A stretch of DNA of 32,495 nucleotides from JADLBR01 sp020847615 (lineage in GTDB: Bacteria; Verrucomicrobiota; Verrucomicrobiia; JADLBR01): contig JAPKHT010000059.1 of the NCBI GenBank assembly GCA_026646655.1, forward strand, positions 1 to 32,495. Direction: 5' to 3'. Below, piece by piece: positions 1 through 7,431 of this stretch (its first letter is position 1; the number at the start of each line of letters is the position of its first letter). A program made the translations under genes and the position numbers. The notes beneath the pieces are model-generated. The model did no database searches, had not been told where the DNA came from, and worked only from the letters and a program-made list of their open reading frames with translations.

Positions 1-1
1 T

Positions 2-160
2 GACTGCAGTCGTGCCGTGGCCCGGCGCCGCGGCCACCGTCACGCTGCCCGGGTTGAGACTGCCGTCGGTATCGGAATCATTCCCGAGCACAAACTGTTG
101 GCCGCGTTTCCAGTGCCGAAAACCGATCGGGGACCCGTATTTCAGAGCGCGGTTTTCCTT
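2..160 (-). other. Edge fragment of a cadherin-like / bacterial Ig repeat protein
   Basis: Read leftward on the minus strand, positions about 105 to 2 encode a peptide with the signature VLGNDSDTDG, then LNPGSVTV, then APGHGTTAV. This is the hallmark of the roughly 90-residue cadherin-like (Big_9/Big_17 type) repeats found in tandem in large secreted adhesins. The frame runs off the left edge. To the right of about position 105 the same frame stays open but no longer resembles the repeat, and no convincing start codon or ribosome site is visible. It is therefore either a degenerate remnant, an internal piece of a larger gene broken at this point, or a chimeric contig end. The family call rests on one partial repeat. 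Confidence 0.45.
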
Positions 161-204
161 TGAGCCTGCATATTTCGCGCATGCGCGTGAAATATGCAGG
201 CTAA
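159..204. repeat. 46-bp palindromic repeat, copy 1
   Basis: The arms AGCCTGCATATTTC and GAAATATGCAGGCT pair perfectly over 14 bp around a GC-rich centre that contains GCGCATGCGC, itself a palindrome. The same 46 bp recurs without a mismatch at 12828-12873, more than 12 kb away. It lies between the left-edge fragment and a hairpin cluster. It resembles REP/BIME-type intergenic palindromes rather than an insertion-sequence end, because no transposase or target duplication is seen. Confidence 0.8.
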
Positions 205-210
205 TCTCTC

Positions 211-351
211 GGACCCCTCCGGGGTCCCAATCCCCAATCGCAACCCGTGCGACCCCTTGGGGGTCGAAGACATTGGCTGGGGGTCGAGGGCGCCGGCGGC
301 GCCGACACCCCCGGCCGTCGCGGCATCAGGCATCCGACCCTGAAGGGGTCG
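211..351. repeat. Cluster of three GACCCC triloop hairpins
   Basis: Three short hairpins with nearly the same stem follow one another. At 211-227 the stem is GGACCCC/GGGGTCC with loop TCC. At 250-266 it is CGACCCC/GGGGTCG with loop TTG. At 335-351 it is CGACCCT/GGGGTCG with loop GAA and one T-G pair. The sequence between them is not conserved. I see no gene in 205-368. These look like a mosaic of small mobile or recombination-prone palindromes; a role in transcription is possible but there is no T-run. Confidence 0.6.
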
Positions 352-368
352 CAGCGGCCCCGCTCAAC

Positions 369-437
369 GTAGCGGAACGCGCAAGCGTTTGGTCGCCCCA
401 CCATAGCCGTCGGCCAAACGCTTGCGCGTTCCGCTAC
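369..437. repeat. Dispersed inverted repeat, copy A (24-bp perfect arms)
   Basis: The left arm, 369-392, starts GTAGCGGAACGCGCAAGCG. The right arm, 414-437, is its exact reverse complement over 24 bp, with a 21-nt spacer. Related copies are at 10188-10260, 12923-12975 and, degenerate, 5154-5210. The right arm of the 12923 copy differs from this one at a single base. It lies about 70 bp upstream of the GH116 start, so its transcript could fold into a long hairpin in that gene's leader. Confidence 0.8.
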
Positions 438-509
438 ATCTTTGCTGTGGTGTGACTCGACGTGTGGCCGAATCATGGCACAGTGGGCGATAGTCAGAGG
501 AGTGGAACC

Positions 510-3053
510 ATGGGCGTAGACGAGCGGGCATCCGGGCTTTTCTCGCGCCGCGAGGCGCTGAAACTCTCTGCCGCCACGGCGACGGGTGTCGCGCTGCCTG
601 CGGGCGCGGCAGGCGCCACTGCCGCGCGGGGCGGGGAACGCGCCGCGGCGCGCGGCTACGATGGGGACTATGTGGGCCAGCACTTGAGCCGCGTCGCCTT
701 CCCGATGGGGGGCATGGGCGCCGGCATGATCTGCCTCGAGGGCACCGGCGCGCTGTCGCATTTCTCGCTGCGGCACAGGCCCGACATTTTTAATGAGCCT
801 TGCACTTTTGCCGCGATCTGCGTGAAGGGGGCCAAGAACATCGCGTACGTGGTGGAGGGGCCGGTGCCGCCGTGGAAGCTCTTTGGGCGACCGGGGTCGG
901 GGAACGGCGCGAAGGATACCTCTTTTGGCCTGCCGCGTTTTCGGGAGGCGGCGTTCCGCGCGCGCTTCCCTTTCGGGGTCGTGACGTTGCGCGACGAGGA
1001 CATGCCGCTCTCGGTCCAGCTCACGGGCTGGAGCCCCTTTGAGCCCAACGATCCCGACGGCGCGAGCCTGCCGGTCGCGGGGCTGGAATATCGCTTCACG
1101 AACGAATCGGGGGCGCCGGTCGAGGCGGTGTTCTCGTGGAATGCGCGCAACTTCATGGCGATCGGCAACAACCACCGGTGGGTGCTCGCGGCGCCGGGCG
1201 GGTTCGTGCTGAAGGGCGGGCCCGGCCAGGACAGGCCGCATGAGGAGGGTGCGTTTTCGGCGACGGTGGACGATCCCGCGGTGAAGGTGAACTGCGCGTG
1301 GTTTCGCGGGGCGTGGTTTGATCCGCTGACGATGATCTGGCGGGACATCGCCGCGGGCGAGTGCCCCGAGCGGCCGCCGGTGACGGAGGGCGGTGCGTCG
1401 CCGGGCGGCTCGCTCTTCGTGCCGTTCACCCTCGGCCCGAAGGAATCCAAGACGATCGTCCTGAGGTTCGCGTGGTACGTCGGCGAGTCGGGCGTGCGGA
1501 CCGGCAAAGAGCCGGAGGGCGCGCCGCAGGTGCCGGGCGCATACAAGGCGTGGTACGTCGGGAAGTTCGTCGGCATCGACGCCATCACGGCCCATTGGCG
1601 GGAACACTATGACGACCTGCGCGCGAGGACGCAGCGCTTCAGCGACTGTTTCTACGACACGACCCTGCCCGCGGAGGCGATCGAGGCCGTGGCGGCGAAC
1701 CTCACCATCCTGAAATCGCCGACCGTCCTGCGCCAGGCGGACGGGCGGCTGTGGGCGTGGGAGGGATGCAACGACAACGCCGGCTGCTGCGCGGGCTCGT
1801 GCACGCACGTGTGGAACTACGCGCAGGCGCTGCCCCACCTGTTCCCGTCGCTGGAGCGCACGCTGCGCGAGACCGAGTTTGGCCCATCGCAGGATGAGAA
1901 GGGGCACCAGATGTTCCGGAGCGCGCTGCCGATCCGGCCCGTCGCGCACGACTTCCACGCCGCGGCCGACGGCCAGCTCGGCGGCATCATGAAGGTCCAC
2001 CGCGAGTGGCGGATCGGCGGCGACACGGCCTGGTTGCGCGGCCTCTGGCCGATGGTTCGCAAGAGCCTCGACTACTGCATCGAGACCTGGGACCCCGACC
2101 GAAAGGGCTGGCTCGAGGAGCCCCACCACAACACCTACGACATCGAGTTCTGGGGACCCGACGGCATGTGCACCAGCTTCTACCTCGGCGCGCTGCGGGC
2201 CGCGGTCCTCATGGGCCAGGCGCTGAACGACGATGTGGACGCATATGCGACGATCCTGGAACGCGGCATCCGCCGCATGGAGCAGGAACTGTTCGACGGC
2301 GAGTATTTCATCCAGAGGGTCGAGTGGAAAAACCTGCGCGCGAAGAACCCGATCGATGTGAAGAGCCTCGCGAGCAATTATTCCCAGGAGGCGATCGCGC
2401 TATTGGAGAAGGAGGGCCCCAAGTACCAGTACGGGAAGGGCTGCCTGTCCGACGGCGTGCTGGGCGCGTGGCTCGCCCTGGTCTGCGGCGCCGGCGACTT
2501 CCTCGACGCGAAGAAGGTCTCCAGCCACCTGCGGGCCGTGCACCGGCACAACCTGAAGCGCGACCTGAGCGAGCACGCCAACCCTCAGCGCCCGAGCTAC
2601 GCCGCGGGAGGCGAGGGCGGGCTGCTGCTCTGCACCTGGCCCAAGGGCGGCGAACTGGCGCTGCCGTTCGTCTATTCCAACGAGGTCTGGACGGGCATCG
2701 AATATCAGGTGGCCTCGCACCTCATCCTGATGGGGCACGTGGCCGAGGGGCTGGAGATCGTGCGCGCCTGCCGCGACCGCTACGATGGGCGCGTGCGCAA
2801 CCCGTTCAACGAATACGAGTGCGGACACTGGTACGCGCGCGCGATGTCGAGCTACGCGCTGCTCCAGGCCCTGGGCGGCGCGCGCTATGATGCGGTCGAC
2901 AAGGTCCTGCACCTGGCCCCCGCCATCCGGGGCGACTTCCGGTGCTTCCTCTCTACCGCCACCGGCTACGGGACGGTCGGCATGAAGGGAGGCAAGCCTT
3001 TCGTGGAGGTCAAGGCGGGCAGGATCGATATCGGGCGCATCGAGACGCCCTGA
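510..3053 (+). CDS. GH116-family glycoside hydrolase (GBA2-like), Tat-exported
   Basis: The 847-residue product resembles GH116 enzymes (beta-glucosidase, beta-xylosidase or glucosylceramidase): an N-terminal beta-sandwich to about residue 370, then an alpha/alpha barrel to the end. The motif LEEPHHNTYD around residues 535-544 matches the family's nucleophile region (glutamate before xxTYD), making E536 or E537 the probable nucleophile. LSDGVLGAW around 646-654 matches the acid/base segment, with D648 as acid/base. The N-terminus has SRREALKLSAATATG, a twin-arginine signal, so export is likely. The start at 510 is chosen over an in-frame ATG at 462 because AGAGGAG lies 7 nt ahead of it and the signal peptide then sits near the N-terminus. 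The GH99-like gene follows on the same strand. Substrate cannot be read from sequence. Confidence 0.85.
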   Translation: MGVDERASGLFSRREALKLSAATATGVALPAGAAGATAARGGERAAARGYDGDYVGQHLSRVAFPMGGMGAGMICLEGTGALSHFSLRHRPDIFNEPCTFAAICVKGAKNIAYVVEGPVPPWKLFGRPGSGNGAKDTSFGLPRFREAAFRARFPFGVVTLRDEDMPLSVQLTGWSPFEPNDPDGASLPVAGLEYRFTNESGAPVEAVFSWNARNFMAIGNNHRWVLAAPGGFVLKGGPGQDRPHEEGAFSATVDDPAVKVNCAWFRGAWFDPLTMIWRDIAAGECPERPPVTEGGASPGGSLFVPFTLGPKESKTIVLRFAWYVGESGVRTGKEPEGAPQVPGAYKAWYVGKFVGIDAITAHWREHYDDLRARTQRFSDCFYDTTLPAEAIEAVAANLTILKSPTVLRQADGRLWAWEGCNDNAGCCAGSCTHVWNYAQALPHLFPSLERTLRETEFGPSQDEKGHQMFRSALPIRPVAHDFHAAADGQLGGIMKVHREWRIGGDTAWLRGLWPMVRKSLDYCIETWDPDRKGWLEEPHHNTYDIEFWGPDGMCTSFYLGALRAAVLMGQALNDDVDAYATILERGIRRMEQELFDGEYFIQRVEWKNLRAKNPIDVKSLASNYSQEAIALLEKEGPKYQYGKGCLSDGVLGAWLALVCGAGDFLDAKKVSSHLRAVHRHNLKRDLSEHANPQRPSYAAGGEGGLLLCTWPKGGELALPFVYSNEVWTGIEYQVASHLILMGHVAEGLEIVRACRDRYDGRVRNPFNEYECGHWYARAMSSYALLQALGGARYDAVDKVLHLAPAIRGDFRCFLSTATGYGTVGMKGGKPFVEVKAGRIDIGRIETP

Positions 3054-3097
3054 GCGACGACGTTTTTATGGGACCCCATGTGACGGATGGCGGGCGG

Positions 3098-4951
3098 ATG
3101 ACGGGTATCATGCGCGCCGGCGTCGCCGCGCTCGCCCTGATCGCGCCGGCCGCGCGCGCCGAGGATATCGCCGCGGCGGCCGCGTTCACCGGCCCGGTGG
3201 CGAGCATCACTTTTGAGCCAGGCGCCGCGCGGGAGGGGGGGCTGCGGCTGCGCGCCGACATCAAGGACTCCCGCAATGGCCCACGCGACGTCGCCGGCTC
3301 GGGCGGGCGCTCCGGGGAACGATTTTATTTTGAGGTGACCGACCCGCGTTTCAAGAATGGCGGACTGCCGCTGGTCAAATTGGACGTCGAGTATTATGAC
3401 GAGGGCAACGAGCACGCGACCCTGTCATACGATTCGAGCGACGCCTGGGTCCATCCCGGCCCGAATGCGGGTGCCTGGAAGTCGCGCAAGATCCTGAGGA
3501 TCAGGAACACCAGGACGTGGAAGACGCAAACCGTCGTGCTGCCCGACGCGCGCTTCGGGGGGCGATGCAACGGCGCAGACTTCCGCCTCGATGGGGAGCG
3601 TGTCTGCATCCGCGCGCTGCGACTGACCGCCGCCGCCGCGCCAGACCAGGAGCGCCAAAAGCAAATCCTGGCCGGGGCCCCGCCGCCGCCGCCGCCCGTC
3701 CCGGCGATCAAGCTGCAGCTGGAGGACGTGCTGGCGCGCGCGATCCCATACTCGGGCAAGAGCGCGCGGGCCAGGGCGCCGGATACGCTGACGGGCAAGG
3801 TCGTCTGCGGCTACCAGGGCTGGTTCGCCACGCCCACGGATGGCTCGGGGCGGGGCTGGACCCATTATGCCGAGCACCACACCTTCCGGCCCGGCGACTG
3901 CCACATCGAGTATTGGCCGGACACCTCGGAACTGGATCCCGACGAGAAATACGAGACGCCGTTCCGCAGGGCAGACGGTTCCCCCGCGCACGTGTTCAGT
4001 TCGTACAACCGCAAGACCGTCGTCCGCCACGTGGCCTGGATGGCGCAATACGGCATCGACGGCGCGTTCGTGCAGCGCTTCGTGACGGGCCTCCGCGGCC
4101 CCAACGTCGTCGACAAGAACAACGCGGTGTTGATGCACGTGCGCGAGGGAGCGAACCTGCACGGGCGCTCCTACGCCGTCATGTACGACCTCTCCGGCGC
4201 GCGGAACGCGTACGATGACGTGACCTGGGATTGGAAGAATCTCGTCGATCGCATGAGGCTGACCCGCGATCCGGGCGACCGCGCCTACCAGCGCCACGCC
4301 GGCAAACCGCTCGTCGTGCTCTGGGGCGTTTTCGCAGACCGGGCGGAGCAGCTCCCTGACATCGCGAGGCTGATGGATTTCTTTCGCGACGATCCCAAGT
4401 ATGGCGGGATGACGGTGATGCTGGGCACCGAGAACGAGTGGCGCGCGGGCCGCGCGCCGGCATCGCCCGAGGTCCTGAAGATCTGCCGCAAGGCGCACAT
4501 CATCTCGCCATGGACGGTCGGTCGCTACGGGAGTCCCGCCCAGGCCAAGGCATTCATCGAGCGCCGGAATGTCCCCGACCAGGCCTGGTGCAACGCCAAC
4601 AAGATCGACTACATGCCGGTCATCTTTCCGGGTTTCAGCTGGTCGAACATGAACGACGGGCTGGAGCCGTTCGACGCGATCCCTCGCCTGAAGGGGGAAT
4701 TCTTCTGGCGGCAGGCGGTGCTGTGCAGGGCAGCGGGCGCGAAGATGCTGTACGTGGCGATGTTCGATGAGATGGACGAGGGCACGGTCATCATGAAGTG
4801 CGACCCCAAACCGCCCTCGGGCGGCGGCACGAGATTCCTGGACTACGAGGGCCTTCCCAGCGACCACTACCTCTGGCTGACCGGGCAGATCGGCAAGATG
4901 CTGCGCGGCGAGATACGCGCCAGCGATCAACCGCCGCGGCGCGGGCCATAG
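3098..4951 (+). CDS. GH99/GH71-like secreted glycosidase with N-terminal beta-sandwich
   Basis: The 617-residue product begins with a signal peptide (MTGIMRAGVAALALIAPAARA) followed by a roughly 150-residue, probably beta-rich domain that may bind carbohydrate. A proline run (PPPPPPVP, about residue 190) links it to a TIM-barrel region opening with GKVVCGYQGWF, a phrase typical of proteins annotated as GH71/99-like. Near the end, FDEMDEGT places E558 and E561 in the E-x-x-E spacing used by GH99 endo-mannosidases, which act on alpha-mannosides with net retention. Starts at 3068, 3098 and 3110 are all in frame; 3098 is preferred for its GGATGGCGGGCGG leader, but this is uncertain. It follows the GH116 gene by a few tens of bases and probably shares its transcript. 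Specificity for mannan is inference. Confidence 0.7.
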   Translation: MTGIMRAGVAALALIAPAARAEDIAAAAAFTGPVASITFEPGAAREGGLRLRADIKDSRNGPRDVAGSGGRSGERFYFEVTDPRFKNGGLPLVKLDVEYYDEGNEHATLSYDSSDAWVHPGPNAGAWKSRKILRIRNTRTWKTQTVVLPDARFGGRCNGADFRLDGERVCIRALRLTAAAAPDQERQKQILAGAPPPPPPVPAIKLQLEDVLARAIPYSGKSARARAPDTLTGKVVCGYQGWFATPTDGSGRGWTHYAEHHTFRPGDCHIEYWPDTSELDPDEKYETPFRRADGSPAHVFSSYNRKTVVRHVAWMAQYGIDGAFVQRFVTGLRGPNVVDKNNAVLMHVREGANLHGRSYAVMYDLSGARNAYDDVTWDWKNLVDRMRLTRDPGDRAYQRHAGKPLVVLWGVFADRAEQLPDIARLMDFFRDDPKYGGMTVMLGTENEWRAGRAPASPEVLKICRKAHIISPWTVGRYGSPAQAKAFIERRNVPDQAWCNANKIDYMPVIFPGFSWSNMNDGLEPFDAIPRLKGEFFWRQAVLCRAAGAKMLYVAMFDEMDEGTVIMKCDPKPPSGGGTRFLDYEGLPSDHYLWLTGQIGKMLRGEIRASDQPPRRGP

Positions 4952-4961
4952 GCCGCGGGGT

Positions 4962-4983
4962 TCTGAAACTTCGAAGTTTCAGA
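4962..4983. repeat. 22-bp perfect palindrome after the GH99-like gene
   Basis: TCTGAAACTTCGAAGTTTCAGA reads the same on both strands. It lies 10 bp after the GH99-like stop codon. It could form a hairpin in the transcript, but no T-run follows, so it is not a typical intrinsic terminator. Its A+T content is unlike the flanking DNA. Confidence 0.7.
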
Positions 4984-5033
4984 TGCGTCGGTAAAACACG
5001 CAGTCGATCCGTTGCGAGCAGGTCGGGCGCGGA

Positions 5034-5098
5034 CCGCCTGAAGGCGGCACTACGAGCCAAGGGCCGCGAGAATGTTTGTAGTGGTGCCCTTGGGCACC
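5034..5098. repeat. Nested hairpins between convergent genes
   Basis: CCGCCT-GA-AGGCGG at 5034-5047 and GGTGCCC-TT-GGGCACC at 5083-5098 are two tight hairpins. The sequence between them is itself partly self-complementary: GGCACTAC after the first can pair with GTAGTGGTGCC before and within the second. The block lies in the 309-bp gap between the convergent GH99-like and Nramp-like genes. I see no gene in 4952-5260. Confidence 0.5.
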
Positions 5099-5153
5099 CC
5101 GCGACCCACCAGAGGTTTCACCCTGAATTGTCTGGCGCGCGGACGACCCTGGC

Positions 5154-5210
5154 GTGCCACGCCGCCGCGCGCCGTCGTTTGGCCGCCAAACGCGCGAGAC
5201 GATCGGCCAC
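5154..5210. repeat. Degenerate copy D of the dispersed inverted repeat
   Basis: The core CGTTTGGC / GCCAAACG at 5176-5192, ending in GATCGGCCAC, matches the inner arms and outer end of copies A-C, but the outer left arm is poorly conserved. It lies just beyond the Nramp-like stop codon. Assignment to the family is tentative. Confidence 0.35.
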
Positions 5211-5260
5211 GTTTTCAAGCGAGGGGTGACGCCCGCGCGGCTTCCGCGAGGCCGCGGCCA

Positions 5261-6526
5261 TCAGAAGAAGTCCGCCAACCCGCGGATGGCGACGTAGGCC
5301 ATCACCACGGAGAAGAGAAGGGCGGTGGCCATGCCAACGTTGAGCAGGGCGCCCGCGCGGTGTTCTCCCATCAGCGAGCGCCGGTTCACCAACGCCATGA
5401 ACACGGCGACGACCAGTGGCAGGACAAAGACCTGCGCCACCTGGGTGGCGACCTGGGCGGCGATCGGATTGGCGCCGAGGACCGGAACGGCGAGGCCGAT
5501 CAGGCAGGCGACACCGCCCAGTGCCCGAAAGGTCCGGGAACGGCTGTCGAACTCGCCCTTCCGATAGTCACCGATCAACAGCGGGGCGACCATGCAGATG
5601 GGAAAGACGGAGGAAAGCCCGGCGCTGAGCGTGCCGACCAGAAAGAGGGCCACGGCGTACTTCCCGGCGATCGGGGTCAGGGTGTTGACCATGTCCAGCA
5701 CCTGGTTGATCTGCAGCCCGCGGCTGTGGAGCGCGCCCGCCGCGCAGGCCATGACCGAGCCGCTCACGACGAACATCAGGACCGCCCCCGTGATGGCGTC
5801 CACGGACTGCTGCCGGAGATCCCCCTTGCCCCAGCCCTTGGCCTTGAGCAGGAGGGGGCGCACCACGAACGTCGGCGCGGCCATCGTGGTGCCGACGAAT
5901 GCCGCGACCATGAGCATGGCCCCCGGCACCTTGGGGATGGTGGGGAGCAGGCCGCGCGCGACATCGCCTGGCGGAGGGAGCACCACGAACATCGCGACGA
6001 TGAAAGACAGTCCCAGGATCATGACGAAGAAGATGAGGACCTTCTCGAAGAACGAGTAGCCGCCATGCCAAAGCATCGCGTACATCCCCGCCATGAGCGC
6101 CGCGGCGATTCCCAGCACCGGCCAGTAGCCATTCTCCGGAAGCGCGGGGACGAACAGGCGCAGCCCCTCGTAGACGGCGGCCGAGGAGAGCCCCACCAGC
6201 CCGGAGAGGCAGCACCACTGCCCGGCGACCACGCCGATCACCATCAGGATCGCCAGCCATCGGCCCGCGGGCAGGTGTCTCCGGCAGCCGTGCACCGCCG
6301 TCTCGCCGGCCACAAGCGCGAAGCGCCCCGCCGCCTCCAGCAGGACCCACGAGAACAGGCAGCTCAGCGCCAACACCCAGAGCAACTGCATCCCGAACTC
6401 GCTGCCCGCCTTGGCCATCGAGGTCACGCTGCCGGTCCCGATCGTGTAGCCGACCGCGAAAATCCCCGGGCCGATCGCCAGAAGAAGACGCCAGAGCATC
6501 GCCAACGGATTCTGTATCATGGTCAT
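5261..6526 (-). CDS. Nramp-superfamily transporter without the metal-binding motifs
   Basis: The 421-residue product is very hydrophobic, with about ten to eleven membrane segments, and aligns by pattern with the Nramp fold (GPGIFAVGYTIGTGSVTSMA in the first segment). The DPGN motif that holds Mn/Fe in classical Nramp proteins is replaced by GTGS at about residues 30-33. The MPH motif of the sixth segment is replaced by AAP within GTTMAAPTF. It therefore probably does not move Mn2+ or Fe2+ in the usual way; what it moves is unknown. GGGAGG lies 8 nt before the start. It is last in the GntR, sialidase-like, RraA-like row but is separated from RraA by 211 bp containing hairpins, so it may have its own control. 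An organic-acid or other substrate is speculation from context. Confidence 0.75.
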   Translation of the reverse strand: MTMIQNPLAMLWRLLLAIGPGIFAVGYTIGTGSVTSMAKAGSEFGMQLLWVLALSCLFSWVLLEAAGRFALVAGETAVHGCRRHLPAGRWLAILMVIGVVAGQWCCLSGLVGLSSAAVYEGLRLFVPALPENGYWPVLGIAAALMAGMYAMLWHGGYSFFEKVLIFFVMILGLSFIVAMFVVLPPPGDVARGLLPTIPKVPGAMLMVAAFVGTTMAAPTFVVRPLLLKAKGWGKGDLRQQSVDAITGAVLMFVVSGSVMACAAGALHSRGLQINQVLDMVNTLTPIAGKYAVALFLVGTLSAGLSSVFPICMVAPLLIGDYRKGEFDSRSRTFRALGGVACLIGLAVPVLGANPIAAQVATQVAQVFVLPLVVAVFMALVNRRSLMGEHRAGALLNVGMATALLFSVVMAYVAIRGLADFF

Positions 6527-6552
6527 GGTTTATGCCTCCCGCTTCTCATTGG

Positions 6553-6569
6553 CCGGTCCCGCAGACCGG
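6553..6569. promoter_or_regulatory. Hairpin just upstream of the Nramp-like gene
   Basis: CCGGTC-CCGCA-GACCGG forms a 6-bp stem with a 5-nt loop, about 27 nt before the start codon on the minus strand. It could be a leader hairpin that affects expression. On the plus strand it is followed by TTTTT, but no plus-strand gene ends here. I could not match it to a known riboswitch. Confidence 0.3.
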
Positions 6570-6620
6570 TGTCACCTTTTTCAGCATAATGCCCCGTCGC
6601 GGGCGGATTCCTGCCTTCGT

Positions 6621-6661
6621 GAGTTCCTGATCCACCTCGACCGGTCGATGATCGGGAACTC
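6621..6661. repeat. 12-bp inverted repeat in the RraA-Nramp gap
   Basis: GAGTTCCTGATC at 6621-6632 pairs with GATCGGGAACTC at 6650-6661, with a single T-G wobble. TCAGGAA also recurs just after the right arm. It lies in the 211-bp gap between the RraA-like stop and the Nramp-like start. It may end the upstream transcript or bind a regulator of the transporter gene. Confidence 0.4.
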
Positions 6662-6737
6662 AGGAAATCAGGAAACACGGCCATCCCTTGCGATTCGGCA
6701 TCGGCCCCGCCCATCGTCTTGCACTCGGATCGCCTCA

Positions 6738-7421
6738 TCACATGATCCCGAATCTGTCCCACGCCTCCTGCGCGCCCATCCCCCCTTTGATCGCCTCGAA
6801 GACCGACCTCTCTCCCCGCGCCTTCGCGAGCGCCATCTCGATGACCTCCCCCTCGATCGCGCGGGGCACGACGCAGACCCCGTCGAGGTCGCCGAAGACG
6901 AGATCCCCGGGCTCGACCGTGACATCGCCGAAGCGGATCCGGCAGCGCAGGTCGATGACTTTGCCGCGGGGGCGCTGGTCCTGCGCGTAGCGCCCCAGGG
7001 AGAACGTCGGGAACCCCAACTGCAGGATGCCGCGCGTGTCGCGGGAATAGCCGTTGAGCACGGCGCCGGCCGCACCCCGGTTGCGCGCCGCCGTGCTCAT
7101 CAGCTCGCCCCACAGCGCGTAGCGCGGCGAGGCCCCGGAGCAAACATAGACCTCGTCTGGCCGCAGGTCGTCCAACGCCCGCAGCATCAGCCCGAAGGGC
7201 CGGTTAAGGACATCGTTGGCCCTCCCCGGCCCCTCGCCCCCCTCGTCGTCGGCCTCGAGCACGGTCATCGCCCGGCCGCAGACGATCATGTCATCGCGCA
7301 GCGGCTGTATCGCGGGCGGCAGGAACTGCCGGGTGAAGCCCATCCCATCCATGACATCGCCGATCACCGACGAATAGAGCTCGCGGCGGCAAAGCGAGAA
7401 ATTGTCAGTGTCGTGGCTCAT
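6738..7421 (-). CDS. RraA-family aldolase/decarboxylase-like protein
   Basis: The 227-residue product belongs to the RraA / 4-hydroxy-4-methyl-2-oxoglutarate aldolase family (older name: dimethylmenaquinone methyltransferase-like). Members cleave or decarboxylate 2-oxo acids with a divalent metal. The family signature (D or E)-x20-R-D is visible as E106 and R127-D128 within GELMSTAARN and NGYSRD, and GDLVFGDLDGVCVVP is also typical. The start at 7421 is preferred over an in-frame ATG at 7460 because the latter lies inside the sialidase-like gene and gives a non-homologous extension; AAAGGTG precedes 7421. It starts 10 nt after the sialidase-like stop, so the two are almost surely co-transcribed. 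In a sugar-acid setting it could yield pyruvate plus an aldehyde, but its substrate is unknown. Confidence 0.8.
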   Translation of the reverse strand: MSHDTDNFSLCRRELYSSVIGDVMDGMGFTRQFLPPAIQPLRDDMIVCGRAMTVLEADDEGGEGPGRANDVLNRPFGLMLRALDDLRPDEVYVCSGASPRYALWGELMSTAARNRGAAGAVLNGYSRDTRGILQLGFPTFSLGRYAQDQRPRGKVIDLRCRIRFGDVTVEPGDLVFGDLDGVCVVPRAIEGEVIEMALAKARGERSVFEAIKGGMGAQEAWDRFGIM

Positions 7422-7431
7422 CGTGCACCTT

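Noticed and set aside
211..437. Possible CRISPR array
   Set aside because: The repeated units are self-complementary hairpins of 17 bp at irregular intervals with unrelated spacers of varying length, and no cas gene is present.
159..437. Insertion-sequence terminal repeats
   Set aside because: No transposase frame lies between or near the palindromes, and no flanking target duplication is visible.
201..2129. A long minus-strand open frame opposite the GH116 gene
   Set aside because: Arg/Ala/His-rich with no domain; its end lies in the hairpin cluster. The plus strand is a clear GH116.
3670..3705. CCG trinucleotide run as a simple-sequence element
   Set aside because: It encodes a proline linker in the right frame of the GH99-like protein and needs no separate explanation.
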